From: Mimachlamys varia
Taxonomy: Eukaryota > Mollusca > Bivalvia > Pectinida > Pectinidae
DNA length: 64,000 bases
Assembly (NCBI GenBank): GCA_947623455.1
Contig: OX392538.1
Location: 33,789,001-33,853,000, forward strand
Direction of reading: 5' to 3'
A model generated the notes under the pieces. The model was not told the origin of the DNA, made no database searches, and was given only the letters and a program-made list of their open reading frames with translations. Made by a program: the position numbers and the translations under genes. Below are positions 10,507 through 22,463 of this stretch, piece by piece. Numbering within the stretch: position 1 is the stretch's first letter; each line of letters opens with the position of its first letter.

Positions 10507-12390
10507 CGATATAAACATAACATAAGGGACAAAGCTCCGAATCAGGTATTCCAAGGGCACCAATTTCAAATATAAATTAACAGCACTTACTTTCAGTCTT
10601 TTTTTTTCATGGGAATTGCCTATCGTTTCGTTATAAGTTATTGTTTTCACACACACTTTTGTCCATCTAGTGTTCTCATACTCTCCATTTTTAAGCACTT
10701 TGTCAAAAGTTTTCAAAATTCCCTCAAAAAAAGGGGCGCATACCTGTCTCCTGCTTTGGACGGGAGACTCCCGATTATTTATGACAGAAATCAAAATCTC
10801 CAGTTTGAAATTAATGACCCGCGCGGGTCCCGCATTTTATTAAATTCTCCCGTTTTCTCCCGCTTTGCGGTAGCCCAAGCCATCCACCATTACCCTGTGT
10901 AAAGATTTGGAACTCTTAATTCAAGCTTGAAACAACAAAAAACGCACAAGGGACAGTCAGACGCTTGTCGACATGCGTTATAATGCAAGCGCTAAATTGA
11001 TTGTGATTGAAATTGAGTACACTTCCGCGTCACTCGTTACCGATACCAGACTCGATGTTCGTGACAGTTTCTTTCGTGAATACTACTCAAAGTTTAATAG
11101 CTGAACAGAATTTGAGGTAACTAATCTATATCACACCTTCGATAGTAGTCATTCTGAGAATAGTTATGGAAAGAAGCAGTACGAATGGGAGGAAACGAAC
11201 CTTCCTGGACCACGCAATTTTTCAAGGGGGGACAGGGCGGTATCGACTGGAACTTGCGCAGCATCATAGTCCGCACTGAATTATCAGTATCATCATGATC
11301 ACGTATCACTGCATATATAATACCAAATTATACTTAAAAATTGCCTCTCCTAATTATGGAATATGTTTGGTAATTTTCAGATCGCGCATAAAGGAATTAA
11401 TTAAAGATAACTCACCAAGACACAATATCAGACATATTAGTTTCAAATATTCCGCCAAAACATATTCAATGCGGAGATGAGTCTTTCTGTCAGTGCATGT
11501 GTACATCAGGAGTTTTCTTCCCTTAATTTGGTAGCTATTGCATGTCCACTGCCTTTAAAAAGGTGTTGCACTACTTCCGGTCGATAGTTGTTAATCCATA
11601 CTTGCCAACCTTCCCTATTTAGGAGGGAGACTCCCAATTTTAGACCCTAAAATGTTACATTTTCAACTTTCGAATCTGCTCAACTGTTCCTATTTTTTAA
11701 GATCTGATGATCATGATTTCATCTGAAAGAAGAGCCCAAAAGAATCCATTTAAAAGTGCTATTTTCCCTCTAAATGTACTTGTATACATATTATTTATAC
11801 TTTCAATTCTGAGCACGTGTGATCTCTCCCATGAAAATTTCAAAAAGTTGGCAGGTGGGTTAATCTATATAAGAAATTGGCGCCCTCAGAATTCCAGATT
11901 CAGAATCATATTTCAGTTGTCCTTTTCAGTCTCTATATGCTTGAAAAAGATATAGGGGGCTTCAATGCAAACCCTGTGAGCAGATTCGACCATTTTGTGA
12001 AAATTTTGTGATCTTGGTTTTGATTGATTAGTGATTGGCAAAGCGTATATCAGCTAAAAAATAAGAGATTGCAATGAGTGGCCAAGTGTTGCCGTCTGCC
12101 TTCGATTTTCACTATAACAAATGAAATTCTAGGGGCCAGTCGGACAAAATAAGCCTTTCATAACCCTTTGAGTTTCAGAGTTGATAATTTAGTAGTAATT
12201 TACTAAAGCAAATTTGTGATATGTTTATTATAAGAAGTCAGCATGAATTATAATTTGTATCAGGTATTCAAGAATTTGCCCTGGAAAATAATTTAAGTGC
12301 AATCGGCAACTTTTATTATCAAGTTGAAAATAAAAGTTGTGTCTTCTATTTATTATAGTTTTTAGTTCTTTGATCAAAATGTTTTTAAGT
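10507..12390. other. No gene seen
   Basis: Mostly unique. 10720-10880 (GGGAGACTCCCG, CGCGCGGGTCCCGC) and 11590-11660 (TACTTGCCAACCTTCCC, GGGAGACTCCC) look like pieces of dispersed repeats; the TACTTGCCAAC phrase recurs near 27769. Short frames have no recognisable product. Confidence 0.4.
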
Positions 12391-12393
12391 TAC

Positions 12394-12535
12394 TTTTCAA
12401 TTTTGTGTTTATAAATATAGGGTTATTCAATGATAATTTTCAGTGAATTTTGTTTTTAAGGTAGTTTTCAGTTTTGTGTTTATAAATATAGGGTTATTCA
12501 ATGATAATTTTCAGTGATAGTAAGTTTTTAAATTA
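12394..12535 (+). repeat. Tandem duplication, 71-bp period
   Basis: TTTTGTGTTTATAAATATAG followed by GGTTATTCAATGATAATTTT occurs at 12401 and again at 12472, nearly unchanged. A weaker third echo (TTTTTAATGATAATTTTCAG) lies near 12620. Confidence 0.85.
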
Positions 12536-12649
12536 GATGTTCTTTGTTTCATGATAACTTCAGTTATTTGATCAAAATTTTCTTTGATAATTTTCAATAC
12601 TTTAAATTTAATCAGGGCTTTTTAATGATAATTTTCAGTAATTTGTTCT

Positions 12650-13860
12650 TTTTTATATATACTGCTGTTGATCTATAATATTCTTGCAAGGACCCTTAAA
12701 TCATAAACATATCAAACCCACATAATATAAATAGCTCTAGATCAAATCAAAGTGTAAAGGTGGAAATATGATCTTCTGATTTGTCCCTCGAGTAAATTAA
12801 TACCAATCTGTATCATATTATAGGTCAGGATATCTATAATTACCAAACTAAAATACCCATCGAGCTTTTTATAGCTCTACATTTTCTCCATTATGTCATT
12901 GACTATTTATGTATTTCTTCTGTACAAATATATGTGATGGTGCTATCATGATCAGATAAAAGCAGTACACTTTTATTCTTACATTTGTGGTACATTTGTG
13001 ACGTCCTGGCTTTATACATATCTGTACGCGTAATCAAAATCCTGTTATGTGAAATATTCCTGTACAGTTTCTTGTATTCGTTTTGGCATTTGTACTTATA
13101 AATATAATTATAAAGTGACCTTGACATGCATATGACCTATGAACTTATTCTAAGTAGAACTGATCAATACAAAATATACAATGATAGTCTATTATTGGGA
13201 AATACATATGGTCACATGAGTAAGTAGTGTAGTGTAAGAGTTGTCTCCCTTCTTGCATTTCTGAGAATAGAGTACAGTACATGTAATTCTTGGAAATTTG
13301 TGTCAGCCATTTATACCCCAGTACAGTACACACATGTGACAAAGTGACATAGGTATATAAACAAAGGGAATATCTACTGGAAGTACATACAGTACTGGGA
13401 TCAGACATCTGTATACATGTAGGTATTTTTTACCAGATGTAGTCTGATTTTGTTATAGCCTGAGTGAATGTACATACACATATATGAATACATGTCAACA
13501 AATTTGGGTTATCAGTTTTATAGATGCATGTCAATTTTAACCTCTAAAACCTCCGATGAGGGAGATGTGTTGTGCTCTCATTCCACATTTCCTACGAGTG
13601 AGTAAGGGTGTGACATGTGACTGAAACTGGCAATTGCTCGATTTATCTTTTCCAAATATTAAGTAACAGGAGAGGATCTGCAATTATTGAACTTCAAAAT
13701 ACAATCACTTGATTCATTCTGACCTGCCAGTGTTAACTCAAACTAAGTTTGTTTAATACAGTGATAAAAGTTTGACAGGCGCCGTCAAAGATTTGTCAAT
13801 GTTATCAGACAGACTAAGACCTCTTATACGCATTTTCAAGTACATGTATTTTACATGCAT
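12650..13860. other. No gene seen
   Basis: AT-rich, unique-looking, stop codons in all frames. Confidence 0.45.
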
Positions 13861-13861
13861 G

Positions 13862-14198
13862 TTAAAGGCCCGATATACGTAACTTTAGGAAATTTTTCGT
13901 GATTCTGAAAAATTCTGAAAAAAAATCTGGTCGATAACCATGCAAAAATAAGCCTAAAACTAAGTAAACCTGAGCCGTAACTAACAAGAAACTCTTGACA
14001 GAAAAATCCAAAGAATTGAAAATAATTCAAGTGCACGTGGGGCCCACTTCAACAAAAAGCCGAAGTTAAATGACAGTTCAAAATGGACGCGTGTTTACAA
14101 ATACCGTGTTTCAACTGCTGCTGTACCGGTAACCGCGTAAGAATTCATCTTGAATATTGCTGATATCAGTTAATCTAAACTAAATCTATAAATATAAT
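13862..14198 (+). mobile_element. TTAA-flanked MITE family, copy B (right end lost)
   Basis: Starts TTAAAGGCCCGATATACGTA and continues with the family blocks AAAAATAAGCCTAAAAC, TTACAAATACCGTGTTTCAA and CTGTACCGGTAACCGCG. It fades after AACTAAATCTATAAATATAA without the closing GGGCCTTTAA. Confidence 0.8.
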
Positions 14199-14221
14199 TT
14201 GAATAGGAAGACCAAAGTCCT

Positions 14222-14494
14222 AGGCCTGGTTTAAACCACAATTCATGACATGCTCAAACATGGATTTTGTGCTCAAGCCGAATTTGTTGTGCCAGGTATA
14301 AATTCTTTAAAACATGTTTTTGTCAAAGAAGAGACCTATGAACCTGCATGAATACCGTTTTCAATATTTTCAGTTTATTTCATTTTATCCTAGATATTTT
14401 TTAGGCCCGTTGAGTTAATTAAAAAAAGAAAACTTGCTCGAGCACAGAATCCATGCTTGAGCATGAGAACACTTTAATAAATACAGGCCCTGGT
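14222..14494. mobile_element. MITE with ~55-bp imperfect terminal inverted repeats
   Basis: The left arm (GGCCTGGTTTAAACC ... CATGCTCAAACATGGATTTT GTGCTCAAGC) is the inverted, diverged copy of the right arm (GCTCGAGCACAGAATCCATG ... ACAGGCCCTGG to 14494). Non-coding interior. Confidence 0.65.
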
Positions 14495-15000
14495 TTGGTT
14501 TGTTTCCGATTAACATCTATGGTCACATCAGGATGAAAATTTGAGCTTGTGTGAGCATGAGGTTGCATGCACTTTTATTTAGAGAGTTTTGAATTTAGTG
14601 AAATAAAGGATAATCTGTCTGTCCTAATGAGGGAGGTTTAGAAATACGTTGTGTTTTATGTCCTAGCTATTACATAAATTTATACAACAGTTAAAGTCAT
14701 CAAGGATGTGTAAGTGGTGAGGGAAAACTGGAGTTCTCGGAGCAAAACTTAACTGACCAACGGTCAAAACATGATGATTTGATTACCCAATGTACATTGT
14801 ACCTTGAACCTGCGACCCAGAGGTCAGGGAGGCTTGTTGACGGCTAGTGTACTGACATATTGTATCTACATACAGGTTCTGTATTATCTCATTAATGAGT
14901 GTACATGTACTAACTATATATTTATGATTATAAGTATCGACAAAAACATTTAGTATCAATTTTAAATAAAGTTTAAAATTTTCTTTCTTTTGTATTTCAG

Positions 15001-15062
15001 CGGAAAGGGTTTCAGACTGAAGTACGAAATTGGATGAAATAATCATCTCTTTTGCTACTACT
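15001..15062 (+). other. Candidate 62-nt internal (5' UTR) exon
   Basis: A strong acceptor (TTTCTTTCTTTTGTATTTCAG, ending 15000) and donor (CTACT|GTAAGT, 15062/15063) bracket 62 nt. All three frames contain stops, so it cannot be an internal coding exon; it fits a leader exon. Joined to the candidate exon ending at 10149 it closes a 20-codon open frame at TGA. Chance pairing of good splice sites remains possible. Confidence 0.3.
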
Positions 15063-15329
15063 GTAAGTATATATATTCAGACGTTCATTTCATTTAGATT
15101 CTTCAGATATATAATAATAATTATTATATTCCTTGCGTATTTTTTGTGATAGATTTTAAGATAAAATCTTTCTACTTGTAAACTCAGAATCCATCTTGCA
15201 TCTGTCAAACAGTTTGAGTTTTTAACAAAACTTGATTCTAAATATGACTTGTCTAAACCGGAAGTCACCAGGACCAAAAGTTTTGGTTGATTTACACAGG
15301 TGTCTAGATTGTAAAGGTAGGATAAAAGT

Positions 15330-15425
15330 GAACTCATTCAGCCCTGAAGACATTTGAATTCTCCCAATTGAAAGTTCGTATACATACAGTAGCTCATCAT
15401 GAAATTTGAGGGGTGAATGAATTAA
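15330..15425. mobile_element. Short MITE (~95 bp), copy 1
   Basis: Terminal inverted repeats AACTCATTCAGCCCTGAAGA (left) and TTTGAGGGGTGAATGAATTA (right) around a CTCCCAATTGAAAG core. Related copies lie near 16118, 20066, 25665 and 60468. Confidence 0.65.
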
Positions 15426-15484
15426 GAGGAAAATTCCAGGATGAAATGGTTTGGCCAGAATCAACAGGGTTTCATTTTAGAAAG

Positions 15485-15690
15485 GGATTGGTTTCGACAA
15501 TGGGCTTATTACCAGACATCCCCCAGTGCTTAGGAGGAAGTCAAAAGTAGGGATGGGCTTATTACCAGCCCCCCCCCCCCCCCAATGCAAAGGGGGAGGT
15601 CAAAAGTAGGTGTGGGTTTATTACAGACATCCCCAGTGCTTAGGAGGAGGTCAAAAGTAGGGGTGGGCTTATTACCAAGCATTAGCCGTT
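15485..15690 (+). repeat. Short tandem repeat (~60 bp, 3-4 units) with a poly(C) run
   Basis: GGGCTTATTACCAGACATCC followed by CCAGTGCTTAGGAGGAAGTC and AAAAGTAGGGATG recurs at about 15502, 15554, 15607 and 15663. The second unit has a run of about 15 C. Confidence 0.85.
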
Positions 15691-16117
15691 AGCTTATTGC
15701 CGGAGAAATATAGTATATAAATATATTAAGATATATACTATGTAGGAGTCAAAGGTCGAAAAATCTTTGCAAAGTGATTTTATGAATTGATTTATCAATG
15801 TCACTGACACCTTACTCTCTCTTATTGTACATAGAGAGTTGGGAATTTCCAAAATAAATAAATAAAATCAAATTCAGAGACTGAAGGTCAGAGGTCAAAG
15901 TCTCTGGGTCCAGTATTATAAAGAAGTTTTTTAAATGGTCATGTAGGCAATAGTCTAGTGGTGAGTCATCTAGGAACTCTATACGTGTTATTAAGGAAGT
16001 ACAAGGCAGCTGTCATGACTTATATTGTTATTAGAGTTTAAAAAGTACACATATAAGGGATATAAAGAGGAAGTTTTAAACACTTGATAAAAGTTTTATT
16101 GGTTTGCACATGTCCTA

Positions 16118-16209
16118 TTAACTAATTATTCACCCCTGGAATTTCATAATAAACTAGTCCAACCTCTGAATTGGAAGAGTTCAAATGTGTCTTTAGGGGT
16201 GAATGAATT
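16118..16209. mobile_element. Short MITE (~95 bp), copy 2
   Basis: TTAACTAATTATTCACCCCT at the left and TTAGGGGTGAATGAATTT at the right, with an internal CCTCTGAATTGGAAGAGTTC block. Confidence 0.7.
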
Positions 16210-19200
16210 TGGCTATTTGTGGCTTTAAATCATGCTAATGATTAGCCGAGCCTTAATTTGGCTCGCCGACAAAACACAGACTTTTGTAAGTGGGACGAAA
16301 CCTGTTAGGGTGGAGTCACATAGACATGTTAAACCTGTAAACCTGCCCTAATGTAGCAAATGTTTTAGTTATGAGTAAAAAATGAAGACATTATAATCCA
16401 TTTCCGATTGGCAAGAGACATTTTTGGAACTTTGGTTAGAGCAATGCAAATTTGGCTTTTTCGCCATAATGATGACAATGATATATATAGGTCAGAAAAC
16501 TTGTGTTTGTAAAAAAAATATAAAATATGTGCAGAAATACTTGTACCTTCACAACATTTCTTGCTGTTGCCAAAATGTGTTATGAAGATGATAAGATGTC
16601 TTTCTAGTTTCTAGTGGTGTTCAATTCCTGATTATTAATCAATCAAACATATTGTTGACTTCTAATTAATGGATCACAATCAGTTAGCTCTGTAAACTGA
16701 TTTATCAACTACAGAATTCATTCTGTGCTTAGAGTTCTATATGGTGTTTTCCGTGGAGGGTTTTATGGGTCAAAGCCCCATGTAAACATTCTAACAGAAG
16801 TAAATAAACGAAAGAGCCGATTCCTGAGCGCAATAGTTTCACATCAAAAACCTCTTAGCTCACCTCTCCTCCCCCACTCCTTTCTTCAGAACAGGTCCAA
16901 CACTGACCGATACTTACTATCTCGCGCACCCAAAAGTTTATAATGAACTAATCTAAAATTTGCATCATAGACTTAATTGGTTCAAAATCTTCATATAAGT
17001 CCAGGTTTGCATTGAAGCCATCCTAATTTCCTTTTTAACCATAGAAACTGAAAAGGACCCCACTTATTTTCAGGATTCCCATTTGAACTATGCAGAAGGA
17101 CCCCATTTATAATATACCCAGCGTGGACCCTGAAGTCTTCAGGTTTTCATGAGTTATTTAGGTATTTCTTATATATTGTACTGATATAGTCATATGGATC
17201 TGACTGTTCTGTGGTATTTATAGATGGTGAGATTGATTTCAATGGATACATGTATATTGTCCATGTAATACTATACAGGATAAAAATTATATGATTTAGA
17301 GTTAAACATTCTCAAAAATATAATACTTGTGATTTTAATTTTGGAAAATAGGGTTAACATCTGAGTTTGGAACGGGTTTTTATTTTTTTTTATTTTGTCA
17401 ATAGTGCAAAGTCTTTGAATTTGAATCTGTGCCAGTTGACTCCCGTGACTAAATATTTAACATTCCAATGTCTCACCTCAGGTATAATGTAGTTTGTCTC
17501 AAGCACAGGTGTACACTTTGTACATGTACATACCTGTATATATAGGTACACCTGAGGAACTAGTGAAGACGGAAGGTGATATTAAATTAATCAAATTTAA
17601 AACCTGCTCTTATGACACAACCTTCAGTTGACTCTGTACTTAAAGAATTTTAAATGTACAAAAAACAATTTCCTTATACTTTAATTGATAGCCCAAACAC
17701 TTGTCAAGGATTATAAGAAAGCTTGATATAATGATATGTGGATCTTTGAAATACAAAAATCTTAGCTGATTTTATGAAGTCAAAAGCATTATATACACTT
17801 AATCGATGGTTTATCAAAATTCCTGAATGACATGTAAGATATTTTGTTAATTATAATAGAGAAGTCACATGTTTTTTAAGGAAGACAGTTAAAAATGATT
17901 TTATTTTTGTGTTATATAAATAAATATACATGTATCACTCCCTTAAACATAATATAAATTCATTTTTAGAAGATAATTTTGCATTTGTTACCAGGCATAC
18001 TTCAAAAGAGTTCTGACATTAACTAAAACATCCATGGGTGAACAATTATACATATGTATACAGTGTGTGCTTTTGCTGTTAGATTCCTTCATCAACCAAT
18101 CAAACATCATGTCTTTTACGACATCTGATACAGAGGATGAATCGGCCCATATGATTGGCTGCTTGTGACAGCCTTTCTTGGAAATGATTTCATCCTTTGA
18201 AGTGATTGGCTAGTAGAATTTACAAAGCTGACAGTGATGAACAAGGTCACACTGGCTGTGAATGTATATGTACACATATAACATGGTCTCTGACACCTAT
18301 TTTTAAACTGAAAATCTCCAATTCATATGCGGTAAGGATTTCCCATGTAAAATACATGGCCACAGGTGTTGAACATGGTCAGGACCGTTAAATTCCTCAG
18401 GTGTGTCATTAGGTGAGCTAATTTCTTATCTGACTATGGCTATTTGATACAAACGTGTTTACATGAATTAATATTAAATTGTCACAATGTTTGTTTATCA
18501 AGTGGTTTGATGAGAAATTAACTATATGTAAACAAAAATATATGTACTGGCTCACTACAAAATTTCACTGGGTATTCTTATATTGAGAAATTAACTCTGT
18601 ATGATCCATACATGCTATTAAAAAATAGACATACTGTATATGTATTAAAATAATAAATTGCAATTACATTTATGATTTATAATTGACAAGTATCTGTTGT
18701 CTTTTAGTAATTAAATAATTTCACCATTGGAAATAATAAGGCAGCTTAATTATATATACCTGTTTATAAGTTTATGAAGATTTTAAGCTAACTATGCTTT
18801 TAAATTTGGCTATTTGTTTTCCTAATAAGATAACCATGGTGGTTTAAAATTTTTAAGTTTTGTGTGCTTAACATGTTGAAATGCAAATTTTCAAAATGTG
18901 AAATTTGTGAGATTTATCTGAAAATTCAGAAAACTTATTTTGGCTGTATATCATCTTTAAATGTCACGGCAGCCAATCGTCTTCAAAAATATAAGATATT
19001 GTTTTTTGCAATTGAAGTTTTAATAAGTGTCCCAGAAAAAAAACAATTCCCCAGAATTCTTTCAAAAACATTTATACAATTTACAACATTGAGATTCCTT
19101 TTGCTATAATTTATATATAATTCATCAATTTCAATTGTTTTTGTCAATTGATGTATAGATTTTTAGCAATGAATTATAACTGGTATTTTTCTTATACAAA

Positions 19201-19384
19201 TAGACTGGTTGTGTTTGAATATCGGGTCACAGCTCAATGTGTTTACTGAGTTATACAAACTGTACAAGTCACAAAGCTGAGTTGTTTGTTGAAATGACTT
19301 AGCAAAAGAAAAAAATGAATTGTTCAACAATTTCACCTGTCACATCATATTTTTTTGGCAAACATTATCCGCTAATATTTTTTT
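16210..19384. other. No gene seen (intron-like AT-rich DNA)
   Basis: About 3.2 kb without a convincing exon, RNA gene or transposon. It contains scattered ACATGTA and TATATA steps and short spurious frames. Confidence 0.45.
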
Positions 19385-20006
19385 AGCCCACCATCATCAG
19401 ATGGTGGGCTATTCAAATCGCCCTGCGTCCGTGGTCCGTGGTCCGTCCGTCCGTCCGTTAGTCCGTTAGTCTGTTAGTCCGTTAGTCCGTTGGTCCCTAG
19501 TTGTGTATATTCCATTTTGGGACAGATCAGAAAACAATATGGCCGACAGGCAGCCATCTTGGATTTTGACAATTGAAGTTTGTTATCGCTATTTCTAAGA
19601 AAGTACTGAAGGTATCTTTCTCAAATTTCATTTGTTGGTTCACCTTGGTCCCTAGTTGTGCATATTCCATTTTTGGACAGATCGGAAAACAACATGGCCG
19701 ACAGGCAGCCATCTTTGATTTTGACAATTGAAGTTTGTTATCCCTATTTCTGAGAATATACTGAAGGGAACTTTCACAAATTTCATATGTAGGTTCCTCC
19801 TGGTGCCTAGCTATGCTAAGAATAAGGAAACGACAATGTAATTCACAAAAAAAAACAAAAAAATGCATCTGTGTCCCACCAGAGTCTCTGCTCACACTTA
19901 ATCAACACCTAAGAGACAATCGAAAGAAGAGAAAAGAACCATCTTTCAAAAAACAAACTTAGATCATTTGTTGGTGGGCGCCAAGATCCCTCTGGGATCT
20001 CTTGTT
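19385..20006 (+). mobile_element. HINE-type element, AGCCCACCA family, complete
   Basis: The 5' stem-loop has arms AGCCCACCAT and ATGGTGGGCT (19385-19410), followed by a GTCCGTCC/GTTAGTCC tract (19425-19495). Two full and one partial internal repeats of about 155 bp begin at CCCTAGTTGTG (19495, 19651) and GCCTAGCTATG (19805). The 3' end has the arm TGGTGGGCG (19972-19980), a hairpin AGATCCC-TCT-GGGATCT (19984-20000) and CTTG followed by TTTT. The 5' end is preceded by a T-run, so it sits in a T-rich target without an obvious duplication, as Helentrons do. It has no coding capacity. Confidence 0.8.
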
Positions 20007-20065
20007 TTGGGTAATGGTGTTATGTACATGTACGGTCACTTCAGTAAAAATTAACAACATTACTG

Positions 20066-20150
20066 TGATGGCCCTAAAATATCATAATTAACTCTCCTAA
20101 CCTTTGAATTGGGAGAGTTCAATTTGTTTTCAGGGGTGAATGAGTTAATT
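20066..20150. mobile_element. Short MITE (~95 bp), copy 3
   Basis: CATAATTAACTCTCCTAACC, TTTGAATTGGGAGAGTTC and TTCAGGGGTGAATGAGTTAA match the family; the left end is eroded. Confidence 0.55.
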
Positions 20151-20213
20151 TGTATTTTCACATGTATATTTGCGGGAAAGTTGATGAGACACAGCAACAA
20201 GCTACCCTCCCAA

Positions 20214-20276
20214 TATGTCCATCTGTCTTTCTGTCCATCTGTCTTTCTGTCCATCTGTCTTTCTGTCCATCAGTCT
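20214..20276. repeat. 16-bp microsatellite TGTCCATCTGTCTTTC
   Basis: Four near-perfect units. They may be the remnant GTCTGTC-type tract of an eroded HINE-type element. Confidence 0.85.
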
Positions 20277-20502
20277 GTAGACATGTAATATCTTGTCCAT
20301 GTTACATCCTTAAATTGTGAAACAGTTTCAATGAAACTACAAAAGAAGGTAAGGGATTAGGAGTAGATATAGGATTTATTGGGGGTTTTCTAAGTTAAAA
20401 TACATTTTTTAGTAAGCTCATTAGTGTATTTACTTGTTGTGATTGACAATGATACTTAACAGTTCTCATTTTAAGAACTTGATGTTTTCTTAGATATGAC
20501 AA

Positions 20503-20721
20503 AGGTTTACATGGCGGGTGTTGTCGATGAAGCAGAAGACGCTTACTCTTCCAGAACACCTGGTCTTATTTTCTTGTACTTTTACAAGGGTCTCCATGTA
20601 AATCTTTCCTTTGTTGATATTTTGCCGCTGGTTTAATAGATTTTGAGTTCGGATTATTATGATTTTGTTAATGCTTGGGTATTCTCTTATTTATTTAGCC
20701 ATTCTGCTTACAGTTCTAGTT
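20503..20721 (+). mobile_element. HINE-type 3' end fragment
   Basis: Ends with AGCCATTCTGCTTACAG and TTCTAGTT (to 20721), almost the same as the terminal segment of the element at 55754-57270 (AGCCATCGGCTTACAG, TTCTAGTT). The upstream part contains a 47-codon frame from 20504 (MTKVYMAGVV...). I read it as repeat sequence and not as a gene, because it sits in the element and has no splice context. Confidence 0.55.
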
Positions 20722-21010
20722 TACCCAAGTGTGCCTCGACATACCGGGTATTATCCTAGAGTTTGTTTCTAAGATGGCCGTGCATGAATAGAACTTCAAG
20801 TTATACTTACCCTGGAAGCTGAAAAAAAAGACAGTTAACATGATAGTAAATGTTTGCAAAGACCTTTGCAAATTTGGGACAACTTCAATATTAAAGGGTT
20901 AAAGTGTTTTAATAACAAACTGAAGTATACCACCAATAAACAGAATATTTTGATTCCTAGACAAATTACCAGGTATGTACCCCTAATTCAACTATGAAAC
21001 AAGGGGTCAC

Positions 21011-21302
21011 ATAGAATGTGACCTAGAATGACCTCTGCCTCTAGAATGTGACCTAGCATGACCTCTTTCTCTAGAATGTGACCTTACTTGAGCCCTGCCT
21101 TTTACAGGTGACAAAGTATGACCTCCTGCCTCTAGAATGTGACCTAGCATGACCTCTGCCTCTAGAATGTGACCTAACATGACCTCTTACCTCAGGAATG
21201 TGACCTAACATGACCTCTTTCTCTAGAATGTGACCTAACTTGAGCCCCGCCTCTTACAGGTGACAATTAAAGTATGACCTCCTGCCCCTAGAATGTGACC
21301 TG
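21011..21302 (+). repeat. ~30-bp minisatellite built of TGACCT direct repeats
   Basis: Units AATGTGACCTAGCATGACCT plus CTGCCTCTAG. A larger ~152-bp repeat is visible (ACTTGAGCCCTGCC at 21086, ACTTGAGCCCCGCC at 21238). Five units contain TGACCT, four bases, then TGACCT: 21019-21034, 21049-21064, 21140-21155, 21170-21185 and 21201-21216. On the minus strand this is AGGTCA-N4-AGGTCA, the DR4 arrangement recognised by some nuclear receptors. Any function is unproven. Confidence 0.9.
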
Positions 21303-21426
21303 TTCTGTGATTCCATCATAATTTCATTTCTGCTCATTTACTTTAACAGATACATGGAATTGTAAATTAGTATGTATGGTGAACTTATGTAAGGTGCAGG
21401 CCAAGTTCTGTGTCCACTTCATTTTT

Positions 21427-21653
21427 ATGCCCCCGCCATGAAATGGGGGGCGGGGGGGGGGTGGGGGGGGAGCATATATAGTGTTACCCATGTCTGTCCC
21501 GTTCCGTCCCATGGTAATGTAATATAATAACCAGCTTATTTAGATAACTACTGATCTGATTGTCTTCAAATTTCGCATACGTAATAATCATGAAGAACTA
21601 ATTTCATATGGGGAAGGGGGCATTTACATGTATGTCTCACAGGCATTTCTAGT
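21427..21653 (+). mobile_element. HINE-type element, ATGCCCCC family, short
   Basis: The 5' stem ATGCCCCCGCC...GGGGGCGGGGG (21427-21470; a G-rich run follows) leads to AGCATATA and a GTCTGTCCCGTTCCGTCC tract. The 3' part has GGGGGCAT (21615-21622) and ends in ATTTCTAGT (21645-21653). A single internal block GATCTGATTGTCTTCAAATT resembles the core of the other families. About 225 bp, non-coding. Confidence 0.7.
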
Positions 21654-22325
21654 CTTCAGAGTGTCTGAAGATGGCTACATTTAACTTTCAGAATTTTATT
21701 ACAAACATGATAAATGTTCATGATCACTAAAATGGTAGGACCGATGTTAGAGAGCCTTTTCTAACACAAGTAAAAGTTTTAAAAGAAAATTCATAAAAAA
21801 GTATTTGTGTGCATTGTCATTGCAATAATTTGTACCATCAATTTTTAAAAGCAACATCTGATTTAATGATTTATAAGCAACTGTCATAACAATATAACAC
21901 TCTTTTGTGATAATTGATCATTAATGAAAAAAATTTTTGAAGGTCGTCTTAAAAGAAATTTAAAAAGACTTGAAGCCAAATACTGTCCATGAAGATAACA
22001 CTTAAATTAACATGTTACATGCTTAAAGGGAGTTAAAAAGAGGTCCTACTTGAATAAACTTACATCTACATGCACAAAATTCAGGCATAGCATCAGAGAA
22101 CTGTTTATCACCTAACTGACCCGCTCACTCATGTCATACTTCCATGTCATAAACATGGTTTTACACACATGTAATAACACTATTGTGACGTCATAAACAA
22201 ATGACGTCATATGATTGTCTCTGTAATGAAAATCGTCAAAGAAGAAATTTGCCTTTCTTATACAGATTGAAATTGATAATTTTGATGTATTTTCTCATAA
22301 ATATAAGTTATGTGATAAATAGAAT
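21654..22325. other. No gene seen
   Basis: AT-rich. TGACGTCATAAACAAATGAC around 22187-22210 carries two TGACGTCA-type (CRE-like) sites close together; isolated, so noted only. Confidence 0.4.
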
Positions 22326-22463
22326 CTTACACAAGTGTCGATTTAATATGGAATTAATTAAACTTGTTAAATAATTTAATATGTCACTCGCCTAAAGGCT
22401 TGTGGCATATTAAATTATTGAACTCGTGTAATAAATTCCATATTGCATTGACACTCATGTAAG
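22326..22463. repeat. Imperfect 138-bp palindrome (hairpin element)
   Basis: The left arm CTTACACAAGTGTCGATTTA ... AATAATTTAATATGTCAC pairs with the right arm GTGGCATATTAAATTATTGA ... CATTGACACTCATGTAAG around a tip near CTAAAGGCTT. Probably a foldback element. Confidence 0.75.

Noticed and set aside
20504..20647. A 47-codon exon (MTKVYMAGVVDEAEDAYSSR) preceded by TTTTCTTAG
   Set aside because: It lies inside a repeat ending with a HINE-type 3' terminus and has no donor; it looks like repeat sequence.
22187..22210. Paired TGACGTCA-type CRE-like sites
   Set aside because: Only two short sites, with no promoter or transcript start evidence nearby.
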